Assembly (NCBI RefSeq): GCF_019059575.1
Contig: NW_024882187.1
Location: forward strand, 186,001-250,000
Length of the DNA stretch: 64,000 nt
DNA from: Amphibalanus amphitrite
Lineage: Eukaryota; Arthropoda; Thecostraca; Balanomorpha; Balanidae
Direction of reading: 5' to 3'
Shown: piece by piece, positions 44,088 through 55,741 of the stretch
How the letters are laid out: each line of letters begins with the position of its first letter
How positions within the stretch are numbered: the first letter of the stretch is position 1
Program-made: the position numbers and the translations under genes
The notes under the pieces: model-generated
What the model was told of the DNA's origin: nothing
The model's database searches: none
The model's input: only the letters and a program-made list of their open reading frames with translations

Positions 44088-44835
44088 GGACCACCGGAGG
44101 GCGGCACTATGACTTCAGAGGCGGCACTTTGACTTCAGAGGGCGGCACTATGACTTCAGAGGGCGGCGTTATGACTTCAGAGGGCGGCGCAATGACTTCA
44201 AGGACCTTCACGAAGACTGGAGGGCGGCGCTATGACTTCAGAGGGCGGCACTATGACTTCAGAGGGCGGCACTATGACTTCAGAGGGCGGCGCTATGACT
44301 TCAGAGGGCGTCGCAATGACTTCAAGGAGCTTTACGAAGACTGCGGAGGGCGGCACTATGACTTCAGAGGGCGGCGCTATGACTTCAGAGGGCAGCACTA
44401 TGCTTCAGAGGGCGGCACTATGACTTCAGAGGGCGGCACTATGACTTCAGAGGGCGTCGCAATGACTTCAAGGAGCTTTACGAAGACTGCGGAGGGCGGC
44501 ACTATGACTTCAGAGGGCGGCGCTATGACTTCAGAGGGCAGCACTATGCTTCAGAGGGCGGCACTATGACTTCAGAGGGCGGCACTATGACTTCAGAGGG
44601 CGGCGCTATGACTTCAGAGGGTGGCACTATGACTTCAGAGAGCGGCGCTTTGACTTCAGAGGGCGGCGCAATGACTTCAAGGAGCTTCACGAAGACTGCG
44701 GAGGGCGGCACTATGACTTCAGAGGGCGGCACTACGACTTCCGAGGGTGGCATTTCGACTTCCGAGAGCGGCACTACTACTTCAAAGGGTAGCAATATGA
44801 CTTTAAGTAGCGGTACTTCGAATTAAGGGGCGGCA
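44088..44835. repeat. 21-bp minisatellite GACTTCAGAGGGCGGCACTA
   Basis: About 30 units of 21 bp. Three units are interrupted by a shared segment AAGGAGCTTTACGAAGACTG (or AAGGACCTTCACGAAGACTG in one), giving a higher-order repeat. The open frames through it are due to the period of 21. Confidence 0.93.
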
Positions 44836-45072
44836 CTCTGACTTCAGGGAGAGAAGCGACATACTCTGAGGGTTAAATATAAATTCAGATAGTTACTACC
44901 AGAGATTATTATGAAATGAGCTTCAAAGAAATGCGGGTCATTTCCGTAAAATGCACTTCATCACGTATGGAAAAAGCCGCCCTCCGCCGCCTTCGGCGGC
45001 GGAGGGGCGGCATTTTTCGATAGGCTAGGGGCATCGGCCCCCAGATGCCCCCCCCCCCTGGATCCGCCCCTG
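44836..45072. other. Right end region of the hAT composite
   Basis: Contains GAGGGTTAA at 44868-44876, a lone TTAA-family terminus, and the palindromic CCGCCGCCTTCGGCGGCGG just inside the right hAT end. Confidence 0.5.
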
Positions 45073-45167
45073 CTCGGCAGTACACTGTCCGGTACCTACT
45101 TTATCAAATCAATGCATTGATTTGATCGCTTCGACGGCGGTGTAAGTCAGTATTCGCTCAGGATGTA

Positions 45168-45543
45168 CAGCCCTCTGCAAACTGCGTGGTAGGTATTCTT
45201 TTTTCGACAAAACCGAGAATAACGCGAATACTATGCTATCGGCCACTCGGAAATCGTAACAGCAAGATGCGCGAGACTCCGCAGCTTAGATTGGCATTAT
45301 CCCGTATGCATTTTCCATCTAGTTTGGCAACAAAACCCAAAAGTTTATATTTGCCCCCAAAACGAACTTTTACATTTTGTTGCCACACAAGGCGTATGCT
45401 TTGTTTATTGACAGGCCCTATCGAAGGAGTGGAGCATGGCGCATCTATTTGCAGTGAGTTTCGACCGACTGATAACATGACTTTTGAATTATTATCAGTT
45501 TTGTCGTAAAAAGAATACCTACCACGCAGTCTGCTGAGGGCTG
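45168..45543. mobile_element. MITE with long TIRs and TA duplication
   Basis: CAGCCCTCTGC and GCGTGGTAGGTATTCTTTTT on the left are inverted on the right as AAGAATACCTACCACGC, then GCTGAGGGCTG. TA flanks both ends (45166-45167 and 45544-45545). Same TA/CAG style as the MITE at 2483-2693 but an unrelated sequence. Confidence 0.85.
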
Positions 45544-46375
45544 TACGTAGTACCTACGTACCATGCTGCTCTGTTCCCGTCCCTGTCTGGTCTCCGTTCT
45601 CCTTCCCGTCTCTCAATTATCCTCAAAGCATAATTGTTGCGAGAATTTACATCCCACCGGATGCGAACTAGGCTCAAAGAAGTGCGATAGCTGATCGTAG
45701 TATCGAAGCTATCGATAATCTGCGCTCACTCAAACCATAAGGCGAAATGCGTACTTTGGGCAATTTCAACAGCACCTTCGATGTAAATTTACTAGCTCAA
45801 CAACTCAACATCAAGCAGATTGTGTCTATGAGCCAACAAAAGGAACATCAATCCTCGACATGATAGTTACTGACTGATGCCGCAAGATGTCCCTAAAACA
45901 CTACCGGCGCTGGGAACGTCAGACCACAGTACGGTGATTTGGATAAATACACAAAAGGAAAAGAGTGAACACCAATACCGTAGTGTAAGATCGTTGACTC
46001 AAACATCAGGGAGTCTGGTCAATGGATTTGTGCGCAAGATTGGCGTGATATAACAACCCTCAATGATGCTAATCAAGCTGCCGAAGTGCTAGAGAAAAAG
46101 CTCCAAACTGCGTATGTAAGTACTTTGCGAAAATAAAATATCGCTGTCGAAATAATGAGTCAGCATGGATGACGCAACGTCTCAAAGCCCCCATCAAGCT
46201 CCGCAACAGGGCTCAAAGCCGCCGCCAATTCGGCCGGCTCAAATGCAGCTACGGGACAAGGTCCGAGCAGAGATTTCATTCGCAAAAACTCGATGGTATA
46301 AAAACCAGATGGACAAGATTACATCAGACAAAGGAGTATCCTGGTATAAGCATGTATCCAGATTAACAAATCGTC

Positions 46376-47155
46376 CAGGGGTGTAATTTTCCTAAAAATG
46401 ATTGTGGGTGCCCAGCTGTAGGGGGCGCAAGGCCGCTTTGGGGCGCATTGGATATTCTTTATGTGGGAGCCTAAATTAACACCGAATTTGATAGCATTGC
46501 TTTCCGAAAGGCGCTTCAAGTGACATGTCTGACTAAGCAAATACACGGTTAAAAGTGTAAAGTGACCGGAAGGGCGTCAAAAAGTAGAGGGGCGCCAGAC
46601 GGTTACGAGGGCGCCGTGACCATGAAGAGGACACCATTCTAGAAGGGCGCCGAGTGACTGAAAGCGCTACATGGTCCAGAGGCACTGGGAGGCCAGAAGG
46701 GCGCCGAACAGTCAGAAGTGCTAAGTTGGTGGGGACGTAGGGGCGCCAGACAGTTACGAGGGCGCCATGAGACCATAAAAACGGCACCATTCTCCTAGAC
46801 GGGCGTCGAGTGATTGAAAACGTTATATGGTCCAGGGGCGCTGAAAGGCCAGAAGGGCGCCGCACAGTCAGTAATGCTAAGTTAGTGGGGACGTAGGAGC
46901 GCCAGACGGTTACGAAGGCGCCGAGGTCATGAAGGGGGGCGCCATTCTCCTATGAAGGGCGCCGAGTGATTAAAAACGTTATATTATCAAGGAACGCGAG
47001 ACGGTCAGGAGGACGCGGTTTGAGCATGCGAAGAGCGCCGTGCTCTCGAAAGGACGCTTGTAGAAAACTTGTGGGTGTATCTTCATCATTGTGGGGGCAT
47101 AATTCAGGATTGTTTTTGCATCTGCTTCCAAAAATGGATATGAAATTACACCCTG
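46376..47155. mobile_element. hAT-type non-autonomous element inside the dead LINE
   Basis: The ends CAGGGGTGTAATTT and AAATTACACCCTG are inverted. The flanks AAATCGTC (46368-46375) and CAATCGTC (47156-47163) agree at seven of eight bases. About 450 bases of the interior are a tandem repeat, described separately. There is no transposase. Confidence 0.85.
46560..47000. repeat. About 180-bp tandem repeat inside the hAT element
   Basis: Units of about 180 bp contain GAAGGGCGCCGAGTGA, GCGCCAGACGGTTACGA and GGGGACGTAGG. Two and a half copies are visible. Confidence 0.85.
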
Positions 47156-48009
47156 CAATCGTCAACCCAAGCCATGGCATTTCAAGTCGCCTGAAAACTT
47201 AAACAGTGTGCTGAGCTCATAAACAACCATTTTACTCAAATATGCACATTGCACAACCTATGAAAGTCAACAAAAAGATCAGTTACCGTGCTATCTACCT
47301 GCGCAAGAAATAACTTTCAGGTTGCAACCCTGGCATGTATCAGGCAGCTTGTGTAGACTGAGACAGCAAATGGCGGTGCCGGTAGGCGAGCTCTCAATAC
47401 GGCTACTGAAGGAGTTCTCAGTTGAACTGGCTATTCCTTTGACTCATATATTCAACAGGTCATTACAACAGGGAGAAATGCCATTGGTCTGGAAGAGAGA
47501 CGATCACACCAGTGCCCAAGAAACCCATCCCTATTTCACCGGGGGATCTGTGACCACTGAGTCTCACACCGACGTTTAGTAAAGTACTGGAACAGCTTGT
47601 AGTACCGCTCATTATGGATGACATTAAAGCAGGCATTAATGTCCGACAGTATGGGAACATGAAGGGGTCGTCTACCTGTCACGATCCGATTGATCCATGA
47701 GCTCCTCACCCGGCTAGACCATCATGACAAGCTGTTCTCCATAATCGTGCATGATTCTAAGAAGGGATTTGATCTTATAGATCACACAAGTCATTCAGAG
47801 ATTTCTGGAGATGGGACTATGCCCTGCATATGTAAAGATGACAGATGCAAGCCTCAGTTTCTGGACACAGATTACCTGCGGCACCCTACAAGGTACATTA
47901 ATTGGGCCGGTAGCCTTCTTAGCTATGGTGAATGGCGCTGCTGCACAGACAAATAATAGACTCAAGTATGTGGACGATTTAACCATATATCAAGCGTGCT
48001 CAGTAGATG

Positions 48010-49060
48010 ATGAAGACAGGTGGCGCGGAGGGCAGGGGGCACCGGAGATAGGTGCCGCGGTGGGCAGGGGACTCGGAGGGTGCCTTCACGCAGAGACAGC
48101 AGACAGCTCCCTCGGCAACAGACAGACGCAGCACACAGTTCAGAGCCGGCCGGTCACTGACCGCCTCATAACGCTGATTTTCCTTATCTTGTGTTCCACT
48201 GTTATTGCTGTTGCGCGCAGCGCTTCAGGGGATGGATGATTCCTTTCTGTGGCAATATTCCGTGTATCTGCCGCGGCGGTAGACGCCTGTGGCTCTGATT
48301 GACCCGGCGCTGATGGTTTATTCGGTCTCAATGTGGCGGCGGTGCGCCGCGCGGTCACAGCTCCGGTCCGGCCGCCCCGCTCCGGCGTCCAATATCACCT
48401 CGCGGCTCGCGCTGATGAAGCAGGCGGCTGCCTCTCACGGGAACCCCGAACACCCCACCTGTCCGGGTGGGGGTGGGGGTGGGGGGAGACACCGGGGACA
48501 CGGGCTCTCCCGTCTCTGGTGCAATAACGCCCGAGCGCTCAACGACCAGAGGCCACCCGAGCCATCAGAAACCTGACACCGACTTACGTTTTACAGAAAG
48601 ACTTGTGAAAATTGGCAAAATACCATAGACGTCTGAAGTTCAAGAAATTTCAATAAAAAGGTTGACTGACGCCCGTGACGGATGCACATTGAAATTAGGG
48701 ATCTCATGTGCTGTGATGTAAGGGTGCTATTTCTGTTTTCGATTCGGTGTTTATGCGCCCATAGCTCCATTTTAAATATGTAATGAGACATACCTAAGTT
48801 GTCGTCAGTATTGAGCAGGAGTCAAAATAAGAAAAACGCGACTTTGATGACCTCTAGTGACCCGACCTCTGACCTGAGCCTAGAAAAGCCTTTGATATTT
48901 TATTCAGGTATACTATTTGAAGGGAGCCATATCGCACGGTCTGATTAATGTCGGCCCGTGTCATTCACGCAGTGTGTGTTGTGTGTGTGTGTGTGTGTGC
49001 GTGTGTGCCATATCTGGCATTCTACAGAAGGCCCGATTCCACACATTGGCTGTAACGTAT
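48010..49060. other. Unassigned sequence with a GT microsatellite
   Basis: GC-rich to 48570 then AT-rich. (GT)n lies at 48970-49007. A GTGGGGGTGGGGGTGGGGGG run at 48466-48486 could form a G-quadruplex. No gene is recognised. Confidence 0.45.
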
Positions 49061-49130
49061 AATGCCGTCCGCGGCGCTGCAGCGTGCCGGCCATGACGGT
49101 GCCGTCGAACCGGGCGGATCCGCCCACCGC
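49061..49130 (-). other. Possible short GC-rich exon
   Basis: On the minus strand this reads AVGGSARFDGTVMAGTLQRR in an open frame. It has coding-like GC bias but no family that I recognise and no convincing splice sites. Confidence 0.15.
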
Positions 49131-49310
49131 CTCAGGCTCACAGCTCACAGCTCACAGCTCACATACCACAGCTCACAGACCACAGCTCACAGCCCGCAGC
49201 TCACATCTCACAGCACACAACTCACAGCCCACAGCTCACAGCACACAACTCACAGCCCACAGCTCACGCTCACAGCTCATAGCTCACAGCTCACAGACCA
49301 CAGCTCACAG
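49131..49310. repeat. CTCACAGCTCACAG minisatellite
   Basis: About 20 irregular units of 7-14 bp. Confidence 0.93.
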
Positions 49311-50342
49311 CGCAAATGGATTCGGGAAAACCCGAGACGCTAATCGCCGTCACGGGCGTTCACTTTTAATGCATGTGGACTATAGGCTATAGGAGATTGG
49401 CCGATTGTGCCGGCATCGATCAAAAACGTTGTGCGCTGGCGAGGCGGGGGAGACTGAAGGTGAAAGTTGTTGCAGAGGTTAGAAAACAAATATATCTAGA
49501 AAAGCGTCCTTGCTATGATGACAATACTGACTCGAGCAGAAAGGCTACGCACGTTTGACATGCCACTTCTGGGTGTGCCTTTCAATGCATAATCGCCAAC
49601 CCCGGTCTCTTCGACAACGCATGGTGCCTTTGGCGTTATATCAAATATAGCTGTGCCGCCAGATAGGGATTGAGCCGTGCTAGATTCGTCCGTCAGGCAC
49701 GTGTGAAGTGCAGCGGGGGTACCCATATATTCGTCGTTTCTGTCTTCCACTTATAAGGTAAGGAATAACCAATGAGAATGTTCAATGTTTTTTTTAAATA
49801 ACAATTTATTCAAAAATATCAAACACTTCAAATAATCCGTACAAACTCTCTCCATCTTCCGTCGAGAGCAAAAAAAAAAAAACTACAGATGGGGGCCGAT
49901 TCGTTCCCCCCTCGCTAGTAAAAGGGTAAGATAGCTGATGCATAAGCCCATTTCGTGGCGTAGTTTTTACCGTGAATTTATGATTTCTTCGAAATAAGTA
50001 AATGACGACTCGGGCAGTTCATAGCTTACGTAAGCTTATGTGATGCAATGTTGTACTGCACTTAGTAAATGTCTTGTATGCACGTTAAGTTTATAGTGGT
50101 GTACGCTGCATGAATCTACTGCATGTGTCATAGCTCTGGGGAGGAAACAGCGAAATAATATAATGGTCCAGCTCAGCGGACAGATCCAGTGTCAAACTGC
50201 CGAACTATCGGTCCGAGCTCGAGCTGCTCTGGCACTCGATATACATGAGAGTCTTGGCGGGGGTGGTTTACCGTTTACGGATGGTACGAGTATGTGTACC
50301 TACATGTTGTTACTGTATGTTGTATAATGTATAGTGTACCAG
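49311..50342. other. Unassigned AT-rich sequence
   Basis: No gene or repeat family recognised; an A-run lies at 49870-49882. Confidence 0.45.
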
Positions 50343-51213
50343 TAAAACGCCTTTAGGGTGAAGAACGAGCGAGCGAGAGAGTGAACCCTGCTCGTGCGAA
50401 AGGGTGAGAGGGTACTTCCAACTGGCTTGTGCACGGCACCCTACTAACCAATCACTAGTGGTGTGCCGAATTTGGAGGCAATGGGCCCAGCCGTTCCTGA
50501 GATCTAAAAGCGGCCCCTGCACGTGGGCACGTGCAAACTGGGTCCAAAGTGATTTTTGCTCTGCACCCTACCAAACGGTGCCTAACTGCATACCAAATTT
50601 GAGCGCAATCGCCCAGCCGTTTACGAGATCTGGAAGCGCCTCCTGCACGTGCGCACGTGCAGTAGCACCCTAACCGATAACACATGAGAATGCATTGACT
50701 GGTGGGTGCCTACTGCCTACCTTCATGCCAGGTTTCAGCGAAATCGGCCCAGTAATTGCCGAGTTATTACAATGGGAACAAACTTGACACCTCTTGTTGT
50801 TGCATTTTGCACGTGCAGTGGGGGTGACCCACATGCATTGGGAGTATCCGATCTTTGCTACAAGGGATGCAACTACCCTACAAAAAAGTATCGCAAGTCA
50901 ATCACCCCAGCGGTTGCCAACATATGATGGGCCTCTCAAAATCGCCACTTCAGCGGAACAGCTTGAACACCCTTGGCTTTTCACGTGGCACGTGCCACGA
51001 CGGTCATCTAGATGCATCAAGAATAGTCCATTACCGGGTAGAAGGGATGGGGCTATCCAACAAAAAAGACCGGAGGTCAATCGGCCCAGCAGTTGCTGAG
51101 TTATAAGCCTCTCAAACGCGTTACAGGCCGGGTCGGGCCGGGGCCGGGCCGCTCGTACTGAGATTTTTCCGTTATATTGAAAAGACTCGCTTAGCACTTC
51201 GCGCTCGCGCGTA
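50343..51213. mobile_element. CACGTG-rich dispersed repeat, copy 1
   Basis: Shares most of its length with copy 2 at 54724-55600. The left end AAAACGCCTTTAGGGTGAAG and ACGAGCGAGCGAG face a right end with GCGCTCGCGCG, a decayed form of the inverted terminus. The interior holds palindromes such as CTGCACGTGC-GCACGTGCAG and phrases like AAATTTGAGCGCAATCG. It encodes nothing. Superfamily unknown. Confidence 0.75.
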
Positions 51214-52870
51214 ATAAGAGCAACCGCAGCCAGTTGAGGTCAGTCGAGTGGGACGAACCCTGTCCGGCTTTGATGGACACGCTAAACCTTGCCATCCAAC
51301 TCCTCCCGATTACCTCTAATCGCCCGAAGGGACGGACGCTACTGCATGACGGAGTCTCGGGCCATACGCCTTTCTTAGCGTGGACTCCGGCTTTGCCGAT
51401 CTTCTCATTCAAACATTCGAGGCGGTTAAACAGTTTTATCCCGCACCGTAGACAGTGTATGCAATTGCTTCACGTGCAAAGAGAGAAAATTATCAGATGT
51501 CGTTTAACTGATTTGTTAAATGTCTAGTGACGATTAACAAACTGTTAAACGTCTAGTAGAATTTCTGCCATTTTACCGTCTCGTTATTTTCACCAGTATG
51601 CGCAGGGAAACGCAATGAAACATCATTTTACTTTTCTTTTTTAGTTCTATTTTGGACTTCATCTTCAATGTAAGTACGTACCTGTCAATTTCAGACCGAT
51701 CACATTGTTTGGACCGTTTTTCAAAGCTTCATCTGTCTCTGCTTCTCGTTGTCTCTGGCTCTGCTGAAATACCTATGTCGTATTTTTATATACCAGTAAA
51801 ACGCAGGGGGGCGACACGGCTATTCACGCAATGTATTCATTTGCGGGCCCCGCGGGGCCTCGCGATGACGCGGCTGGAGGCAACCACTCAGCGCGGTAGG
51901 ATCCTTCTGGCGGGGCCGGGCGCCGTAAGGTGTGCAATGAATGGGCGGGCAGACAGAGATGAGGTAGGTATTGAATTTGAAATGACATCATGAGCAATTG
52001 GGTGGGGAGAGAGAACGTTTCTAATGGAGCTTGGGATGGGGGAAAACCAAAAATATCACGGTCGGTTCAGTGCTCCGACGGGACCGGGCGCCGTACGGTG
52101 CGTAGTAATTTAGACGGGCAGACAGAGATGAGTTATCGGATTCGGCTCTCTGGTGGGATTTTAGGACGTTTTTAATTAAGCTCAGGGTGGGGCAGCCCGC
52201 TGGCGATTGCAAGGGAAGGCATTTGGGACAAATGTTATCCCCCACAGGCCCACATCCGGGGCAGCGTCCGAAATCGTTTTCGAGAATAAAACGAAAACTT
52301 CACAACTTTATGAGGAAAAGTTTATTGATCGAACTGCACAGTAGTGCGCAAGGAATCGAAATCCGATGTTTTTTTTTTTAATTCACAGAAACCTTTTTTA
52401 GGGTATATGCCCCCGATGTGTCCAAGACCGCTTCCTGGATCCGCCAGTTAAGAATATGTCACGGTCGATTATCGAGCTCCGGCGGGACTGGGCGCTGTAT
52501 GCGTCGTACCTACAATGAAGAGGCGTACAGACACCTCACCCCACATCCTACTGCTCTATCCGTGCCTCTGGGTGAAGCACTGAAGCATCACGGAAGCCCA
52601 CAGGACCTGCGAGTCGACGAGGTGGCCGCCGGATACTGCAGCTCCTCGGAGTTGCCCGGGACCGAGGCACATTGGGCCAGGCGCTTCAAAAAAGCGGAAT
52701 TAAATCAATGAGCACAGCTGCGGTGCCAAAAATGATTCGTTACAGGGTAAAATATCATGCTAAAACCGAATCCGATATCCTTTTTCAAATTTGATTGGTT
52801 ACGCTAGGTCACTGACCTATGACGTCATTATTTAATTTCTGCGCTGCACATATGCCTGGGACAGGCGGGC
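51214..52870. other. Unassigned sequence with a degenerate three-copy duplication
   Basis: A phrase of 50 or so bases (GGGCGCCGTACGG, GGGCAGACAGAGATGAG) occurs near 51925, 52085 and, decayed, 52490. No gene is recognised. Confidence 0.45.
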
Positions 52871-52875
52871 ACTAT

Positions 52876-53518
52876 GCCGCATTGGCCGCGCGTTTGCAGT
52901 CTTTTCGTGGTTTCAAGCGTTCAAACATGTGATATGATGTTGGTCCCATGCTTTAGGGTGGGTGTAAAGGTCACCTGAAGGTCATGTCAGGTCATTGACC
53001 TTCGATGACCTCGGTTCACTTTTTCGAGTTTTACATGTTTCTGGGCTAGTTTTTGGAGCTGAATTCGAATTTAGGAACCATTTGAACATTTACGAAGTAG
53101 TTTTGGTGCCTTCGTAACATGTTACGAAGCTGTCAGAGGTGGATTGACACCTACTACGAATACCCGGCAGGACCCATACTGGTTGACCTGACCTGAGCTG
53201 ACCCGACCTGGCCTAAATGCATGAAGACATCATCTGTGATCGAAACTAACATGATATTCGTGATCAGCATCCCGAAAAACCCCTTAGCAGCCACACTATA
53301 CGACGTTCTAACAGGTCCCGACTTTCGGCCATTGACCTGACCTCAGAGGTCACCATCTGACCTATGACCTTAAAACCGGGTACCGTTGGCTTCGTCTCGT
53401 GACGACCTACACGATGGTTTTTTTCCGCGAGGCTCTAGCTCAATTAGGGGCCAAACGCGAGGAGGGTCGCATCCCCCTGTGCCGTCGAGGGATGCAAAAC
53501 GGCCTATGCCGGCGAGGG
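52876..53518. mobile_element. TTAA family 1 element, left-truncated copy
   Basis: Matches the complete copy from about 5276 onward. The right end GGCGAGGG adjoins TTAA (53519-53522). The left part is missing. Confidence 0.8.
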
Positions 53519-53522
53519 TTAA

Positions 53523-54723
53523 ACCCTTATCTGTCCATTTCGCGCAAAAATGCGCAAAATATTTGCATTGGGCAGCAAGCTATACACCTTGAGGAAAGTC
53601 AGGCAGCAAATATCTTCGTGTTGTTCGGTGACGTTTTCTTTATATCCTTATATAAATTCATTGCGTCGTTGCACTACCACGGTTCCGAACAGGCACTGTA
53701 AACCTCACCGCTACTAGTAAGCATGAAATAGTTCCCGGGAACTTGAGTACGAGAAACATGCGCAGAAATACCGGCTGTTTTTTAAAGCTATTTTGTACGG
53801 AATAACTTTAATGATTTTACGCTGAGAGCTTTTGAATCGGGGGAACGGAAAATGGTACACAGCAGTCATTTCCATCTCCAGTCGGTAAGTCCTACTTTGC
53901 GACGTTATAGCATTATCTGCCTTGACATTGGGGAAAGGAAACTTGCTTATTCGGAAACTTTGGACATTTTTACAATACTCTATCCCATAATTACAGGAAT
54001 TTCACCGAAGTTGATTTTCGACTTAATTCCGCTTTTTTGATGCGCCTGGCCCACTGTGCGAGGGTTTAACAGTAGTAATTTCACTGGTGGTGAATCCTCG
54101 TAATGTAGAGATAATGTCCTCAAGGACCTGCGTTACGATTTATATTCCTAAACAATATGGCACACCAGTTATGGCTTAGGTATGCTTGCCTACATTCAGG
54201 CATTATCCCTGATGCTTATCCGCCCACTACAACATGTGTTGTCTGTCAATCAACCATCGCTCGACGACGGGATCAATTCTAATCATCGGTATTCGGTTGT
54301 CAATTCACCCACCACGTTTCCCTAAAAATAGACGGGTTAGACTCGGCCTGGGTCCTAACGAGTCCTAGAATAGCCAGAGACGGGATCGGGTCGCCGTTAT
54401 TGCACCGGTCTTGGCGTCTTTTGGTACATATATAGTAGACAGCTTCGACCACGGACGTCGGACCGTTCTACGAATGTACGCACCATCCAGGCCTAAGATG
54501 CGTCGAGCTTTATAAGAATGCAGTCTAGATCAATCAACATAACAATGGTGGTACGCAAACGCTTTAAAATCTCTCCCCGGCTCCCGCAACGTCCCAACCC
54601 TCCTCCGTTATACGCTCGCTCGTTGCGTCCGCCGAGCCGGCTTGCCTCCAATGACGTCATCGGCCGGCCGGCGGCGTTCAAGGTCAAACGGCTGGTGTCC
54701 TTACCTGGAGTTCTATAGCCTTG
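53523..54723. other. Unassigned intergenic sequence
   Basis: No gene or repeat recognised on either strand. Confidence 0.45.
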
Positions 54724-55600
54724 GTAAAACGCCTTTTGGGCGAAGAACGAGCGAGCGAGATAGTGAACCCTGCACGTGCAGAAGGGCGAGAGGGTACTTC
54801 CAACGGGCTTGTGCAAAGCACCCTTCTAACCGGTCGCTAGCGGTGTACCAAATTTGAACGCAATCGGCCCAGCCGTTCCTGAGATCTGGAAGCGGCATTC
54901 TGCACGTGCGCACGTGCAAACGGGGTCCAAAATGACTTTTGCACGGCACCCTACTAACCGGTCCCCAACCGTGTACCAAATTTGAGCGCAATCGGCCCAG
55001 CCGTTCTCGAGATCTGGAAACGCCCCCTGCACGTGCGCACGTGCAGTAGCACCCTACTGCAACACATGGGAATGCATCGCCTGGTGGGTGCCTACCTGTA
55101 TGCCAAGTTTCAGCGAAATCGCCCCAGTAATTACCGAGTTACTGAAATGGGAACAAATTTGACACCTCTTATTGTTGTATTTTGCACGTGCAGTGGGGGT
55201 CACTCACATAGATGAAGAGTATCCGACCTTTGATAGAAGGGATGCAGCTACCCTATAAAAATGACCGCGAGACAATCGCTCAAGCCGCTGCTGAGATATG
55301 GGCCTCTCAAAATCATTACTTTTGCAAAACTGCTTGAACACCCTTGACTTTTCACGTGGCACGTGCCACGGCGGTCACTGAGATGTATCAAAAGTAGTCA
55401 ATTACGGGGTAGAAGGGATGGGGCTACCCAGCAAAAAAGACCGCAGGCCATTTGGTCCAGCGGTTGCTGAGATATAAGCCTCTCAAAAGCGTTACAGGCC
55501 GGGCCGGGCCGGGCCGGGCCGGGCCGCTCATACTGAGATTTTTTCCGTTATATTGAAAAGACTTCGCTTCGCTCGCTGCGCTCGCTCGCTCGTAAAAATG
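54724..55600. mobile_element. CACGTG-rich dispersed repeat, copy 2
   Basis: The better-preserved copy. ACGAGCGAGCGAG near the left end is mirrored by CTCGCTCGCTCGT at the right end. A (GGGCC)n run lies at 55498-55526. At least six CACGTG motifs, several as GCACGTGCGCACGTGC, lie inside. No coding capacity. Confidence 0.78.
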
Positions 55601-55663
55601 TATTTTTTACCTCTAAGCTCCCGAAAGATATCGGCGGTACGGGATAAAATTATTAAACCGCTC

Positions 55664-55730
55664 GTAGGTAGAAAAATCTTTTAAACGTCGAGCCGATAGG
55701 CGAGACGTTTAAAAGATTTGTTCTACCTAC
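55664..55730. repeat. Hairpin with 26-bp imperfect arms
   Basis: GTAGGTAGAAAAATCTTTTA, then AACGTC (from 55664) is inverted at 55705-55730 with a single-base difference or two. It lies between the CACGTG repeat and the TTAA family 2 element. Confidence 0.75.
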
Positions 55731-55741
55731 TCGCGATTTAA

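Larger units (their letters stand above)
37750..45072. mobile_element. 7.3-kb hAT-ended composite element
   Basis: Both sides carry the exact 8-bp duplication CTCGGCAG (37742-37749 and 45073-45080). The ends CAGGGTCGGATCTAGG and the complement of CCTGGATCCGCCCCTG are hAT-type termini. No transposase is visible. The cargo consists of TTAA-family elements, G/C-rich palindromic stretches and three tandem arrays, so it is a large non-autonomous element or a small one grown by nested insertion. Confidence 0.85.
45600..48000 (+). pseudogene. Degenerate LINE ORF2 (endonuclease + reverse transcriptase), split by a hAT element
   Basis: Frame-by-frame translation shows LINE pieces in order. Endonuclease parts are YIPPDA, GNFNSTFDV and PTKGTSILDMIVTD (45650-45880). 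A spacer region ends with WYKHVSRLTNR (46320-46375). Reverse-transcriptase parts are LTHIFNRSLQQGEMP, FSKVLEQLV, IVHDSKKGFDLIDH, GTLQGTLIGP and a YVDD box at 47967-47978. Many frameshifts and stops show it is dead. The hAT element at 46376-47155 interrupts it; sequence on the two sides joins up in the same order. Confidence 0.8.
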
